Shown here: piece after piece, positions 25,301 to 31,846 of the stretch
Numbering within the stretch: the first letter of the stretch is position 1
How the letters are laid out: each line of letters begins with the position of its first letter
NCBI RefSeq assembly: GCF_037176765.1
Contig: NC_090022.1
Location: 229,707,117-229,771,116, forward strand
Origin: Anolis sagrei
Lineage: Eukaryota > Chordata > Lepidosauria > Squamata > Anolidae
DNA: 64,000 nucleotides
Reading direction: 5' to 3'
Notes under the pieces: generated by a model
The model's database searches: none
The model's input: the letters and a program-made list of their open reading frames with translations, nothing else
Told to the model about the DNA's origin: nothing
Position numbers and translations under genes: made by a program

Positions 25301-26690
25301 GCAGAGGAAACTGTCTTTCGTTGTTCCCTACCACTGAGGTCCATCTTCTGGGATGGCTAAACATCCCATTTCCTTTTCCCGTCTTCTCCCATTTTTTTCA
25401 GTTTGAAGATGCAGTATAGGTTCCATATCCATGTGATGTGGAAACAGAATCCCATGGAGTCCCAGCAGAAGTGCCCTTATGTCATGTGATGGTCTCCATG
25501 GGACTATGATTTTACAGTGTGTAGAAACAGGGGAAATTCTACATGTGATGGGGTCCAAATACAGCATTGGTGTGCTGAAGAATTCTGGGGCTTGTAATTT
25601 AGGGAGGGGCCTTTAAACCGCTCAGCCAGAGATGTCCTGGGCCTCACTAAACTACAAATTCCAGAATTCTGCTGGAGGCAGTCATGGGATTTAAAGTGGA
25701 TAGATGCTCTAGTGCAGGGTTCCTCAAACATTTTGAGCCAAGAGCAAGTTCATGGCACCTCAGACTGTGTGTGTGTGGGGGGGGGGGGGGGGGGGTGAAA
25801 AGAAGAAGAAGAAATATATGCACACTGCACATACCTTATTTGTAGTGCCAAAAAACCATGGAAGAACAATACAATATTTAAAGAACATAACCTTGGCAGT
25901 TTTTCATGTACGTGCCTGCTTTTGGCTTGTGCGATACTCAAGTTAATTCGTATTGTTGTTTTTGTGTGCCTACAAGTTGTTTCAGACTTAGGGCGACCCT
26001 CAATGTAATGTTCAAAGGGGGGGGGGTTACCTTGGGGCCCCACATCCAGCCCATGGACCTTAGTTCGGGGACTCCTGCTATAGTGTGATGAGGTCCAATT
26101 GTCCATCATCACAAGAGTGAGAACACTATGTACAAGATCTTGCTGTTGAAAAGGGGCATGCAATTTTTGCCTATTCCTTATAGAGACCCTCAAATTGGAA
26201 GGAGCCCACTACCCTGGGCTGCAGAAGGAGAACCATTTCCTACCATACATGAGAAATGCAGTTTCAGTATCGTTCCATGTCATTTCCATCTCATCTACCA
26301 AAGGATTGATCGTGTGTGCTGAAATATGCAGTCAATATGAGGCAACAAAGTGTATTCCTTCAGTGGTGGAATGTCTTTGTGCACTGACAGACATTCCTAA
26401 ATATTTCTCATGAGAGAAATTCTCAAAAATGGACAGTAATAGGTAATGATGACACCCTCTCTTTCCTAATTCAATTGACAGGTTGCGGTGTATTAATAGC
26501 GGCGATGGTTCTCAATGAAGACAAAAGTGGGCCTTTAGAAGCCCTCATCTTCACCATGTTAATGATGGTTGTCGTAGGAGGAAAGGAACGGACTGCGTCC
26601 GAGTACAATACACTCCTTGGTGCAGCTGGATTCAAGGATGTTCAGTTCAAGAAAGGACAACTTTTTGGTGCTGTTTATGGAAGAAAATAA
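12222..26690 (+). CDS. ASMT-like O-methyltransferase, copy 2 (complete, 8 exons)
   Basis: This is a complete gene: eight exons (12222-12287, 13760-13934, 15506-15635, 17602-17670, 20448-20566, 21768-21908, 24143-24265, 26482-26690) give 1032 nt, or 343 residues. Every junction is GT-AG and the frame is continuous by hand splicing. Residues 1-80 form the N-terminal dimerisation domain ([13 protein letters not shown], winged-helix-like). Residues about 150-343 are the Rossmann methyltransferase domain with motif I DLGGGSDAFA (184 onward), FDLPEVV, catalytic His254 and C-terminal GKERT (Glu310). Length and order match ASMT (345 in human). Three odd positions: Cys255 replaces the family Asp, Ala282 replaces the second catalytic acid (Glu in copies 1 and 3), and Leu301 stands at human Asn302. 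It may be a pseudo-enzyme or have a changed substrate. The start ATG is chosen because the paralog in copy 3 aligns from the same Met. Confidence 0.92.
12569..12710 (-). repeat. L2-like LINE tail in copy 2 intron 1
   Basis: (CAA)n then CTTTATTTATATCTCACCTT and GGCAAACATTCAATGC. The same insertion is in copy 3 (31811-31975), so it predates that duplication. Confidence 0.6.
12720..12900. repeat. Short dispersed repeat with (CAA)n / A-rich tract
   Basis: GAGTCTAATGTGCCAT..AATGCACA..CAAAACCCTGAA is followed by (ACA)n and A-rich sequence. Paralogous at 32005-32110 and present separately at 29424-29480, so it is an interspersed segment. Class unknown. Confidence 0.45.
13018..13140. repeat. Short MITE-like element (GTGCATCTATGCTGTAG)
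   Basis: GGTGCATCTATGCTGTAGAA, then CACTTTAATTGCTTTG and TTGGGATTTGT-type end. Shared with copy 3 at 32250-32385. Confidence 0.5.
13760..13934 (+). CDS. ASMT-like copy 2, exon 2
   Basis: 175 nt, acceptor tttgcag, donor gtaacc, phase 0 to 1. It encodes [20 protein letters not shown] and [20 protein letters not shown], the dimerisation domain. It differs from copy 3 at only four of 58 residues. Confidence 0.93.
14085..14262 (-). repeat. Sauria-type SINE fragment, copy 2 intron 2
   Basis: GGTGCCTTCAAATCATTTCT followed by a GACCTATGGCAAC block and GGCTTTCCCAAAATCACAG, the body of the tRNA-related reptile SINE in reverse. A shorter version is in copy 3 intron 2 (37880-38010). Confidence 0.55.
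14665..15330. repeat. Unclassified repeat block private to copy 2 intron 2
   Basis: Starts near TACTAGCTTAGGTACCTGGC and includes GCTGAACTATAACTCCCAAA. It is absent from the much shorter intron 2 of copy 3 (381 bp). It contains the GATA microsatellite at 14889-14985. Confidence 0.4.
14889..14985. repeat. (GATA)n / (GGTA)n microsatellite
   Basis: Imperfect GATA array with a short GGTA variant block in the middle; likely polymorphic. Confidence 0.95.
15506..15635 (+). CDS. ASMT-like copy 2, exon 3
   Basis: 130 nt, phase 1 to 2, donor gtaaga. It encodes [20 protein letters not shown] and ends in LAKAIR. An acceptor choice one base later would break the frame. Matches the [16 protein letters not shown] segment of bird ASMT. 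Confidence 0.9.
15678..15840 (-). mobile_element. CR1 LINE 3' fragment, copy 2 intron 3
   Basis: GAGCCTCCACTATATTCCGG, GAACAGCTCTCACAGTCAGG and AATGTTCAGATGGAATCTCC match the coding end of CR1 in reverse. The 3' tail is lost. It lies about 40 bp downstream of exon 3. Confidence 0.75.
15900..16354 (+). other. Intron 3 segment shared by copies 2 and 3
   Basis: Homologous to 39840-40200. Shared text includes CCCCATCTCATGCTGCTTTA, CCACTCAATACA and GCCAGGTAT..GGTGAAAAT. C-rich and G-rich homopolymers are present. It continues after the SINE (16600-16800 against 40170-40330). Confidence 0.55.
16355..16575 (-). mobile_element. tRNA-derived lizard SINE, copy 2 intron 3
   Basis: Reverse strand holds an A-box-like TGGCGCAATGTGGTTAAAC and a B-box-like GGTTTGAATCC equivalent near GGATTCAAACTGCCGACCTT. 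Absent from the paralogous stretch of copy 3, so inserted after duplication. Confidence 0.75.
16975..17072 (+). repeat. L2-like LINE tail
   Basis: CTGTAAGTCGCTCTGGGTCC, CCTTCAGGGTGGGGTATA and a (AAAT)n end. Confidence 0.65.
17228..17557 (+). mobile_element. LINE family B 3' end, copy 2 intron 3
   Basis: Same segment as 11390-11700: AAAGCCAACCTTAAAAACTC, CAGCAGTGCTGTAGAATTTG and TCAAGCCAACCCTGACTGAG, encoding the LKANLKN..WEALA and AVEFEEA regions and a broken finger. It ends about 45 bp upstream of exon 4. Confidence 0.75.
17602..17670 (+). CDS. ASMT-like copy 2, exon 4
   Basis: 69 nt, acceptor atttcag, donor gtaaac, phase 2 both ends. It encodes REGKQQFPLIFGIPEKDF and YTNVN, the REGRNQY..FG linker of ASMT between dimerisation and catalytic domains. 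It is the fastest-changing exon: 10 of 23 residues differ from copy 3. Confidence 0.88.
18165..18915 (+). mobile_element. L2-like LINE 3' end, copy 2 intron 4
   Basis: Encodes LFKELHWLP, LRSSGEALLSLLPP-type pieces, RERAFSVVAPRLWNSLPRDI and LAVFRRSLKTWLF, then a 3' UTR with GATGGGCGTGGCCTCATGTA and tail TATAAATAAAGTATTATT. Frames are interrupted. It is the longest view here of the 3' tail repeated throughout the window. Confidence 0.82.
18925..19960 (-). mobile_element. R4-like LINE 3' part with restriction-like endonuclease
   Basis: About 225 open codons on the reverse strand. A Cys-rich knuckle CRLCKEADETINHILSCC is followed by PDIMIVEKK-like NTSDIMIVEKKKVWIIDVTI and PGNSRIKEKQQEKLSHYQEL. 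The order (CCHC knuckle, then a PD..D-type nuclease core) is that of restriction-like-endonuclease LINEs of the R2/R4/Dong group. The usual Pro before Asp in the core is Ser here (NTSD) but Pro in the 29481 copy. The C terminus continues to about 18930 in other frames. Confidence 0.78.
19961..20263. other. Unclassified segment with a short open frame
   Basis: Between the R4-like LINE and (ATT)n. Contains an open stretch MAKQTKMKSLLAQSTPRIKR on +, with no family I recognise, ending in the microsatellite. Probably repeat-derived. Confidence 0.3.
20270..20311. repeat. (ATT)n microsatellite
   Basis: About 13 perfect ATT units in copy 2 intron 4, 137 bp upstream of exon 5. Confidence 0.95.
20448..20566 (+). 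CDS. ASMT-like copy 2, exon 5
   Basis: 119 nt, acceptor tttcctag, donor gtaagt, phase 2 to 1. It encodes [20 protein letters not shown], then [16 protein letters not shown], ending inside the SAM-binding glycine motif, which continues in exon 6. Confidence 0.93.
21478..21655 (+). repeat. LINE-type tail in intron 5 (shared)
   Basis: CTGCTGTTAGACTGCTTAAG then CGGGTGGGATAAAAATAG and an A-rich end; paralogous at 44080-44245 in copy 3. Confidence 0.5.
21768..21908 (+). CDS. ASMT-like copy 2, exon 6
   Basis: 141 nt, phase 1 both ends; a (CT)n polypyrimidine tract precedes acceptor tttaaag. It encodes [20 protein letters not shown], then [12 protein letters not shown] and FQS. Confidence 0.93.
22013..22163. 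mobile_element. Palindromic MITE, copy 2 intron 6
   Basis: GGGCTCTTCCAGACAGGCCC and CTGCCTGGAAGGGCCC ends. Shared with copy 3 (44621-44767). Confidence 0.7.
22277..22530 (-). repeat. L2-like LINE tail, private to copy 2
   Basis: (AAT)15 then TTTATACCCTGCCACCATCT and GACTCGGAGCGACTTACATG. Copies 1 and 3 read straight across the site (TTTCCTCT..AAAAG, TTTGTTTCCTT), so this is an insertion after the gene copies separated. Confidence 0.8.
22545..22692. mobile_element. Palindromic MITE, copy 2 intron 6
   Basis: AGGCTCTTCTACACTGCC and TTGTGTAGAAGGGGCCT ends; shared with copy 3 (44973-45120). Confidence 0.7.
22842..22970. mobile_element. Palindromic MITE, degraded
   Basis: GGCCATATAATCCAGATGAT and CAGATAATGTGGATTTTATT; lacks one clear terminal repeat. 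Confidence 0.5.
23152..23276. mobile_element. Palindromic MITE, degraded
   Basis: GTGGCCCTTTTGACACTACC start, then CTACACTGCCAGATAATCCA; shared with copy 3 (45267-45400). Confidence 0.5.
23411..23612. repeat. Palindromic MITE (GTGCATCTA family), copy 2
   Basis: ATTAATGTAGTTTGACTCTA pairs with GTGTCAAACTGCATTAATTT; right end GATGCACCCA. Equivalent to 1646-1858 and 45538-45720. Confidence 0.65.
23671..23809. mobile_element. Palindromic MITE, copy 2 intron 6
   Basis: GGGCCCTTCCACACAGGTGT and ACAGCTGTGTGGAAGGGGCT ends; shared with copy 3 (45776-45917). Confidence 0.72.
24007..24062. repeat. (TATAA)n microsatellite
   Basis: About ten ATAAT/TATAA pentamers in copy 2 intron 6, about 80 bp upstream of exon 7; absent in copy 3. 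Confidence 0.95.
24143..24265 (+). CDS. ASMT-like copy 2, exon 7
   Basis: 123 nt, acceptor attatag, donor gtatgt. It encodes [20 protein letters not shown]; the residue after the catalytic His is Cys instead of the family Asp. Confidence 0.93.
24701..25090 (-). mobile_element. CR1 LINE 3' end, copy 2 intron 7
   Basis: Left end ATAGAATCATAGAGTTGG is the CR1 tail. The reverse strand encodes [40 protein letters not shown] and QRLDGHL. 5'-truncated at about 25090. Private to copy 2. Confidence 0.85.
25715..26077. mobile_element. hAT MITE (CAGGGTTCCTCAAAC family), copy 2 intron 7
   Basis: Ends CAGGGTTCCTCAAAC and GTTCGGGGACTCCTG, flanked by CTCTAGTG and CTATAGTG (8-bp target duplication, one mismatch). 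Contains a G-run and a SINE-like GTGTGCCTACAAGTTGTTTC piece. Shared with copy 3 (49046-49418). Confidence 0.75.
26482..26690 (+). CDS. ASMT-like copy 2, exon 8 (terminal)
   Basis: 209 nt to TAA, acceptor ttgacag. It encodes [26 protein letters not shown] and a C-terminal YGRK. The codon for the second catalytic acid is GCG (Ala), where copies 1 and 3 have GAG (Glu). Confidence 0.93.
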
Positions 26691-26751
26691 AACATCTTTC
26701 TTTAATTTCACTATTATTTCACTGTTAAAGTGTTATTCTCATGAAGTTCCA

Positions 26752-27005
26752 AATACTCTTTCTGTATATGTTTGTGTATATGTGCCTTCAAGTCACCTGT
26801 AGACTATGGCAAACACATGCATTTCATAGATTTTTCTTAGTCAAAAAATGCTCAAGATGGCTTTGCTTCTACTTTCATCTAAAATGTAAGAGACATCACC
26901 TTGTAGTCATTGACAGTCTCCTATCCAAGTACTAACCAGAACTGACCCTGCTTAGTTTCCAAGCAGGTGGGATCTTGTGCCTTTAAGATATTTAGGCCAT
27001 GCTTT
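26752..27005 (-). mobile_element. 5S rRNA-headed SINE (5S-Sauria type)
   Basis: The right part is a decayed reverse complement of the 5S rRNA gene: TCCTATCCAAGTACTAACCA, GACCCTGCTTAGTTTCC and AGGCCATG. The left part has the Sauria-type body GTGCCTTCAAGTCACC. The 5S internal promoter portion serves as the SINE head. About 60 bp downstream of the copy 2 stop codon. Confidence 0.8.
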
Positions 27006-27385
27006 TTTATTCTTTAAAAAGTGCTCTCCTTGAAATTATTTTTCTCATTTTCTCTAAGAAGGGCCTACATGCACACATTAAATGTTTAGACTTGCAATGT
27101 TAACTGTTTGTTCTATTCTCAAATACTGACCCTTGTTATCATCAATCAGAATTTACTGACACTGCAGTCTGGTTATTGTGTGCTTACTTTGAACTCTGCC
27201 AGCATTTCTGGTATTTTGAATATTGTTCCAGTGAAGAGTCTGTCTTGACACATACATACCTAACTACAGTATACCTGCAGCATTTAATGGCTGAAAAACA
27301 GGATCTCTATAGCTAAGCAACATCAGAATGTGATCAAGATGGAAAAGGTTATTAATGAAGAAGATCAGATAAGATAAGATTAGCA

Positions 27386-27460
27386 AGGACAGCTTTGAGT
27401 TCCCTCAAGGGGAGAAAAGCAGTGTATAAATGTCGTAAATAAATAAATAAATAAATTGGA
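27386..27460 (+). repeat. L2-like LINE tail
   Basis: CAGCTTTGAGTTCCCTCAAG then AGTGTATAAATG and (AAAT)n. It splits a flank block that is continuous in copies 1 and 3. Confidence 0.6.
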
Positions 27461-27531
27461 GATTTTTTAGCTGATTGCTTTTACCTGAGACTACTGAGGC
27501 TGGATCTACACTGCCCAATATACCAGGATCT

Positions 27532-29420
27532 TGTGGCGTAATGTAAAAATAAACCATATGTAGTTCACGATTGATCAGCCCACACACTGCCTTGCCAGAA
27601 AAAGAAAATATACCACACAGATGAACAATAAAGAACAAGTAGTTTACTCTTCTTAAATCCAGAACAATATATGTACAATGTGATCAGTTGCACCAACTCA
27701 CACAATGTCCTTTTATAAGAGGTTTAAAATAGTCTTTCTTCTGTCCATGTGGATAAACTCCATCAGCAGCTCATGAAGTGAGAGTACACTCTAAACTCTG
27801 CTTCTCTTTTCAAAACTGTCTCTCTCTGCACCTGCATAGCTCAAGTCTGGACAAAAATGTAACAGTATCCAAAAGTTCTAGGCTCAGCTATCTCCCTGGG
27901 CATTGCCTGACCAATTAGCTTCATACATCTTATTTTATAGTTGACACAGACACATTAACTGATTCCTTGTGTGCTCCAACATCCCTCCTTGTGTTAACAG
28001 AAAAATAAGCCTTTACATTTATACACGACATTCAAAAATACACAAATCATTCAATACTGTTAAATGTTTCTGAACACTCAACGTTTTTGTTAATCCATCA
28101 GCCAGGTTCAAGTTACTATTGCAGTAAACCAAATACATCTTACCATTCTTTGCTGCATCTCTAACACAATTATATTTTACATCTACATGCTTGCTCCTTT
28201 GCTTTACCCTGGCTTAGGTACCTATGTGTATGCATGTCTGGCTGTCCTCGAAAATTGTTGTAATGTCCTCAACCGGAATCTGCAAGTCCCTTAGTAACTG
28301 CTTTACTACACAGATCTCCATGTATGCCATGCTCAGAGCTCCGAACTCTGCCTCACTTGAGCTAAGTGCAACATACCCTTGTTTCTTTGACTTCTAGTCA
28401 ATTACCGTGTCTGCAAATTTGACCAAAATTCCAGTAGTTGATTTTCTGTCACTGCTACTTGCAAAATCACACTCTGTATAAACTTGCAAACTTAGAGTGT
28501 CACCTGGATTCAAAACTAAACAGAAATCCTGAGTTTGCTTCAAATATCACACAACATTTTTGAGACCATTTCACACAGCAGTGGATGGGTTGCGTACATA
28601 CCTGCTCAGGAAATTAACTGCAAACAAAATGTCTACCCTGGTGTAATCACTTATACACAACAACTGTCAGATAATACTCCTTAAATGGCCCAGAGTTCTT
28701 CACTTCACCTGTGAAACCTAAAATCATTGGTGACTGAACTCCCATGCAATCCTGCATATTCATGTTTTCCAGCACTTGCATTGTCTTCCCTTTTTGGCTC
28801 AAAATGAAGCTTCCCATCCCGTTCTTTGCAATATTTACACCCAAAAATACTGTACTGGTCCTAAGATTCTTAACTGAAAATGTTTGTCCAATTCTTCCTC
28901 GAGTTGTTTAATTTCCAAAAGCACCTCTGCCAAAAAATAGAAGTCATCAACAAATACAGTAAGTGTCTGAAAATCTTCCTTCTGACTCCTTGAAAATGGG
29001 TTTGTTCTGTTCCTAACAAAACCCATTTATTCAACTAAAACCCACTTAAGCAATCATGCCAAGCAAGTCCATTTTCAGTTGCCCATAACCACATCTCTTT
29101 TTCCTTCTGAGGGTAAATTTTGAATATCCTCAAAAGATTGAAGTTCATTGCTCACTGAACAAACTCTAAATCTATCTGGTTTTTGCATGATCCTTGTGGA
29201 TCATGCAGAAAGACCTGCCTCCTGACAGTACTGGGCAGTTCACCATCATCTTGTTCTGTTGGTTCTGTCTTTACCTCATCCTCAGATGTGTCCACATCTA
29301 ATTTGGTAGATTTCTTAGATTTAAATTGTTTAGCAACAGGACTGTTTGGAATTTGTAGTTTGCTATCACTAGCCAGTTCTGTCTGAGTGATAAGATCTTG
29401 CTGACAAGTCTCCCCATACT
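27532..29420 (-). mobile_element. Ty1/copia LTR retrotransposon fossil, one LTR and part of pol
   Basis: One LTR spans about 27532-27981 (TG..CA ends), with a polypurine tract at its inner side at about 27982-27990. Inward, on the reverse strand, are RNase H and reverse transcriptase pieces (copia YVDD-box region near 28930) and then the linker between integrase and reverse transcriptase. The other LTR, gag and most of pol are missing. The element is broken, with several breaks. Downstream of copy 3 the paralogous site (50230-50290) has no LTR, so the insertion is younger than the duplication. Confidence 0.75.
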
Positions 29421-29423
29421 TAC

Positions 29424-29480
29424 TTGAGTCTAATGTGCCATTAAATCTAATGCACACCTCAATTTTCAAAACCCTGAATA
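29424..29480. repeat. Dispersed segment also in introns 1 of copies 2 and 3
   Basis: TTGAGTCTAATGTGCCATTA and TGCACACCTCAATTTTC match 12735 and 32005. It joins the copia fossil to the R4-like LINE. Confidence 0.5.
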
Positions 29481-30092
29481 AGATGTATGAAGACTGCAAG
29501 GAAGCTGATGAAACCATTGATCATATCCTCAGCTGTCGCAAGAAAATCACACAAACAGACTACAAACAGGGGCACAACTCTGTGGCCCAAATGATTCACT
29601 GGAACTTATGTCACAAATACCACCTTCCAGCAATAAAAAAAAATTGGTGGAATCATAAACTTGCAAAGGTTGTGGAAAATGAACATGCAAAAATATTGTG
29701 GGACTTTCAAATCCAGACTGACAAAATTTTGGAACACAATACACCAGACATCACGATTGTGGAAAAGAAAAAAGTTTGGATTATTAATGTCGCCATACCA
29801 GGTGACAGTCGTATTGAAGAAAAACAAAAGGAAAAAATCAGCCGTTATCGAACTGCAAAGGCTCTGGCATAAACCAGTACCGATGGTCCCAGTGGTCATC
29901 CGCACACTGGGAACCATGCCAAAAGATCTCAGCCAGCATTTGGAAACAATGAACATTGACACAATCACGATCTGTCAACTGCAAAAGGCCACCTTACTTG
30001 GATCTGCCCGCATCATTCAAAAATACATCACACAGTCCTAGACGCTTGGAAAGTGTTTGACTTGTGATTTTGTGATATGAAATCCAGCATAG
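29481..30092 (+). mobile_element. R4-like LINE 3' end with restriction-like endonuclease
   Basis: Encodes CKEADETIDHILSCRKKITQ, HWNLCHKYHLPAIKKN, then NTPDITIVEKKKVWIINVAI with the PD..D nuclease core, and after one frame change VPVVIRTLGTMPKDLSQHLE and LLGSARIIQKYITQS. It is a sister of 18925-19960, which begins further upstream. First knuckle Cys is lost. Confidence 0.8.
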
Positions 30093-30405
30093 AGATCTCA
30101 TTTATGACATTCCGCAAGAGACTAAAGACATGGTTGTTTGAGAAGGCGTTTGACTAAGTGCTACAACAATTGGCAATGATGATTGGAACGGAATATGGAT
30201 AACGAGATTGGATTGTGATTCTATGATGAGACATCGCGAATGATTTAGGGTAATTGTATTATTGATAGTGATGTTGTTATTGTTGTTTGTGATATTGCCT
30301 TTATTGTAAATTGTTTTTATATGTTGTACACCGCCATGAGTCGCCCTAGGGCTGAGAACGGCGGTCTACAAGTGCAGTAAATAAATAAATAAATAAATTT
30401 TCTGT
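30093..30405 (+). mobile_element. L2-like LINE 3' end
   Basis: FRKRLKTWLFEKAFD, then a 3' UTR with ACACCGCCATGAGTCGCCCT and (AAAT)n. Confidence 0.75.
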
Positions 30406-30639
30406 GACATACTGTGGTTTTGTTTCAGTAAAATAATGCTTTATTATTATTATTTTCCATCTTCCTTTTGCACGTTAAGGTCATTATTGCTAATCTCCCT
30501 CCAAAATAGTGAGCTGACTTCTTGCTCTTCATCCTTTTCACATAGTTCAGATTAGATGGGAATTTGGGGGGCAATTGTGACATGTTTTCATAAATCCAGT
30601 CCATCCTTTTTGGCATCAAATGGTTAACAATTTCTTAAT

Positions 30640-30780
30640 GGCCCCTATGTTTCACAACACAGGCATTTAGCAAAAACAACACAGTAATAAAATAGGACAC
30701 CAGAGAGCTTCTTTCTTTGAGAAACAGCAAAAGCTCAGAAACATCTAGGGAGGAGCTGTCTGAGAGAACAGAAAAGAAGG
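30640..30780 (+). promoter_or_regulatory. Conserved proximal promoter / 5' UTR, copy 3
   Basis: Paralog of 12065-12221. AATAAAATA lies at 30686-30694 and the leader is conserved up to AGAAGGATG. Homology to copy 2 continues upstream to about 30450, so the duplicated unit includes the promoter. Confidence 0.45.
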
Positions 30781-30846
30781 ATGGACAGTACAGAAGAACT
30801 GGCAAAAATCTTATTTCAGCATCAACATGGATTTATCATTACGAAG
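30781..30846 (+). CDS. ASMT-like copy 3, exon 1
   Basis: 66 nt, donor gtaaga. It encodes [18 protein letters not shown] and IITK. MDSTE matches the remembered start of bird ASMT, supporting this ATG. Confidence 0.92.
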
Positions 30847-31812
30847 GTAAGAGCAATGGATATTGCCTATACGTATATTGAAGCTTTAATAACTCATTTC
30901 TCAGTTTGCTTTAAATATTTTTTTGATTTGAAAACAAATAAGATGGGGATAAAACTAGTGGCAATGTCACAAAAAAAAAAAAAAGAATTATTAAAGGACA
31001 CCTTATGCATTCCAGCTAGATTGTAGTTACTGTTTCATTTAGCAGCTGCACTTTCCACTTATGCATTATGATTAAGGGTTCATCTATACCAGTGGTTCTC
31101 AACCTTCCTAACGCCGCGACCCCTTAATACAGCTCCTCATGTTGTGGTGACCCCCAACCCTAAAATTATTTTCATTGCTACTTCATAGCTGGAATTTTGC
31201 TACTGTTATGAATCATCATGTAAATATCTGATAGGCAGGATGTATTTTCATTCTCTGGACCTTGGGAGTTGTAGTTGCTGGAATTTATAGTTCACCTACA
31301 ATCAGTGCATTGTGAACCCCACCAGAGATGGAATTAACTCAAACTTGGCACACAGAATGCCCATGACCAACACAAAATAATGAAAGGGTTAGGTGAGCAT
31401 TGGCCTTGAGTTTGGGAGTTGTAGTTCACCTATCTCCAGAAAGCACTGTGGACTCAAACAATGATAGATCTGGACTAAATTTGGCACAAATACTCAATAT
31501 GCCCAAATGTGAACACTGGTGAAGTTTGGGGAAAACAGACCTTGACATTTGGGAGTTGTGGTTTCTGGGATTTATAGTTCACCTACAATCAGAGAGCATT
31601 CTGAACCCCACCAATGATAGAATTGGGCCAGACTTCCCACACAGAACTCCCATGACCAGCAGAAAATACTGTGTATCCTGATGGTCTTTGGCGACTCCTC
31701 TGACACCCCCTCGCAACCCCCACAGGGGTCCCGACCCCCAGGTTGAGAAACACTGATCTATACTGACCATTAGGGACAGTTTGGAACTGAAACGCTTGGA
31801 TGTCTTCACAAT

Positions 31813-31846
<34 letters not shown>

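Noticed and set aside
26918-27002. A 5S rRNA gene
   Set aside because: Only the reversed, mutated 5S head of a SINE is present, joined to a SINE body.
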